Source: Limnoglobus sp. (GTDB lineage: Bacteria > Planctomycetota > Planctomycetia > Gemmatales > Gemmataceae). Taken from it: 6,307 nucleotides of DNA. Below are positions 5,865 through 6,307 of this stretch, one piece after another; positions within the stretch are counted from its first letter, which is position 1, and the number at the start of each line of letters is the position of its first letter. The position numbers and the translations under genes are program-made. The stretch covers positions 1 to 6,307 of the forward strand of contig JANXNT010000724.1 of the NCBI GenBank assembly GCA_025353985.1, written 5' to 3'. The notes beneath the pieces were generated by a model, which ran no database searches, was not told the origin of the DNA, and was given only the letters and a program-made list of their open reading frames with translations.

Positions 5865-6037
5865 GGATTTATCCTCGGAATCCGGAAACGCCACTTCTGA
5901 TTAAGATTGTGCTCGGGAGCCGTAAACTTAGTTAAGTTATGCTGCTACAACCTCGAACCCGATTGCGGAATTCGCCGGAGGCGCAACTTCAACGAAGAGT
6001 TAGGTCGATCCAACCGACGCCATCCCGTCTCAAAACG
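5865..6037 (-). promoter_or_regulatory. Cassette leader upstream of the serine hydrolase
   Basis: There are 173 bp between the GTTGGGC core of the right-hand attC-like site and the ATG, unusually long for a cassette, so the gene may carry its own promoter. The leader is AT-richer around 5900-5940 and includes the palindrome AACTTA-GT-TAAGTT at 5925-5938. A weak pair, TTGTAG then GTTTAC with 17-nt spacing, can be drawn on the minus strand, but I would not rely on it. Confidence 0.35.
5925..5938. repeat. Palindrome AACTTA-GT-TAAGTT
   Basis: Two perfect 6-bp AT-rich arms flank a GT dinucleotide, about 60 bp upstream of the serine hydrolase ATG. Its position in the leader would suit an operator, but chance is possible. 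Confidence 0.4.
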
Positions 6038-6135
6038 GCCCAACGACCCAAGCTCAGCCGCCGGGGCCGCACAAGTAACAATGAATCCCAGAAAGCCTAC
6101 ATGCGACCCCGGTCTGCTGCCGCGGCTGGTTCGGC
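6038..6135 (-). other. attC-like cassette recombination site, copy 2 (98 bp, best example)
   Basis: On the minus strand: R''-like GCCGAAC (6135-6129), spacer CAGCC, L''-like GCGGCAGC, AGA, stem CCGGGGTCGC, a 32-nt unconserved centre, stem GCGGCCCCGG, L'-like GCTGAGC, spacer TTGGGTC, and GTTGGGC (6044-6038), a perfect GTTRRRY core. GCGGCAGC pairs with GCTGAGC apart from an extra base and a mismatch, reproducing the extrahelical base and unpaired spacers that mark attC folded strands. The site begins 23 bp after the stop codon of the membrane protein to its right. Orientation agrees with copy 1 and with all flanking genes. Confidence 0.7.
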
Positions 6136-6158
6136 CTCTGCTGCCCCACCCGTTGCAC

Positions 6159-6307
6159 TCACCCCGCGAAGAACGAGGTAACTATCCAACTCAGGCCGTG
6201 CCACCCGACCGATGCGAACCAGAGCACCGCCACCAGCACGCTGAGCACTCGGAACCGGCCGCGGGCAGCCGCCCAAAATAACGCCCCAAGGGCAACCGCG
6301 TCTAGCA
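6159..6307 (-). CDS. Small integral membrane protein, C-terminal fragment
   Basis: A frame open from the right edge (first full codon at 6305) encodes 48 residues and stops at TGA 6161-6159. It reads LDAVALGALFWAAARGRFRV then LSVLVAVLWFASVGWHGLSW and IVTSFFAG. It has a hydrophobic first helix, an Arg-rich short loop (ARGRFR) and a second hydrophobic span, so two transmembrane helices at the end of a longer or small polytopic protein are likely. The attC-like site starts 23 bp beyond its stop, so it would be the gene of the preceding cassette. I do not recognise the family. The start lies outside the window. Confidence 0.6.
   Translation of the reverse strand, partial: LDAVALGALFWAAARGRFRVLSVLVAVLWFASVGWHGLSWIVTSFFAG

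Noticed and set aside
4563..5900. A 445-codon plus-strand frame spanning the same region as the serine hydrolase
   Set aside because: It is slightly longer than the minus-strand frame but has no recognisable motifs. The opposite strand has a Tat signal, SxxK, YxN, HTG and a proper ribosome-binding site, so the plus frame is a GC-rich shadow.
1..6307. CRISPR array, tRNA or rRNA genes, complete insertion sequence, prophage genes
   Set aside because: No regularly spaced direct repeats, no tRNA-like cloverleaf with CCA-end context, no rRNA-like conserved blocks and no transposase or phage motifs were seen on either strand.

Overview
The window looks like GC-rich chromosomal DNA of a planctomycete, probably from the Gemmata group. 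This is inferred from gene style (FHA-GAF-sigma54 regulator, short archaeal-type LeuD, Tat-exported serine hydrolase, small exported WCxKC protein) and from the palindromic intergenic repeats; no rRNA or other marker is present to prove it.

Left half (1-3446) is ordinary core content. The N-terminal 393 residues of an FHA-GAF-sigma54 enhancer-binding regulator run leftward off the window. It is divergent from leuD (1361-1927), the small subunit of isopropylmalate isomerase. A roughly 400-bp spacer full of palindromes follows, then a 9-bp tandem repeat, then a complete Nif3/YqfO-like dinuclear-metal protein (2334-3446). Nothing links these three genes in function.

Middle (3447-4035) has no convincing gene. 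Its main content is a 99-bp nested inverted repeat (3663-3761) built like the leuD-nif3 spacer element.

Right half (4036-6307) is the notable part: it reads as a piece of an integron gene-cassette array on the minus strand. Two imperfect palindromes of identical length (98 bp, 4357-4454 and 6038-6135) share conserved arms but have unrelated 32-nt centres. Each ends in a core-site-like heptamer (GTTGGGC or GTTCGGC), with an attC-like order of R'', spacer, L'', centre, L', spacer, R'. A third, more degenerate site (4036-4101) ends in a perfect GTTAGGC. Each site lies just after the stop codon of a minus-strand gene: (a) the tail of a small membrane protein running in from the right edge, (b) a Tat-exported class C beta-lactamase-fold serine hydrolase, and (c) a tiny exported WCKKC protein. 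No integrase gene is in view, so the array is either distal to its integrase or an integrase-less attC cluster (CALIN).

Both complete cassette genes carry one apparent frameshift, while the three core genes read cleanly. Either the cassette genes are decaying or the assembly has local indel errors.
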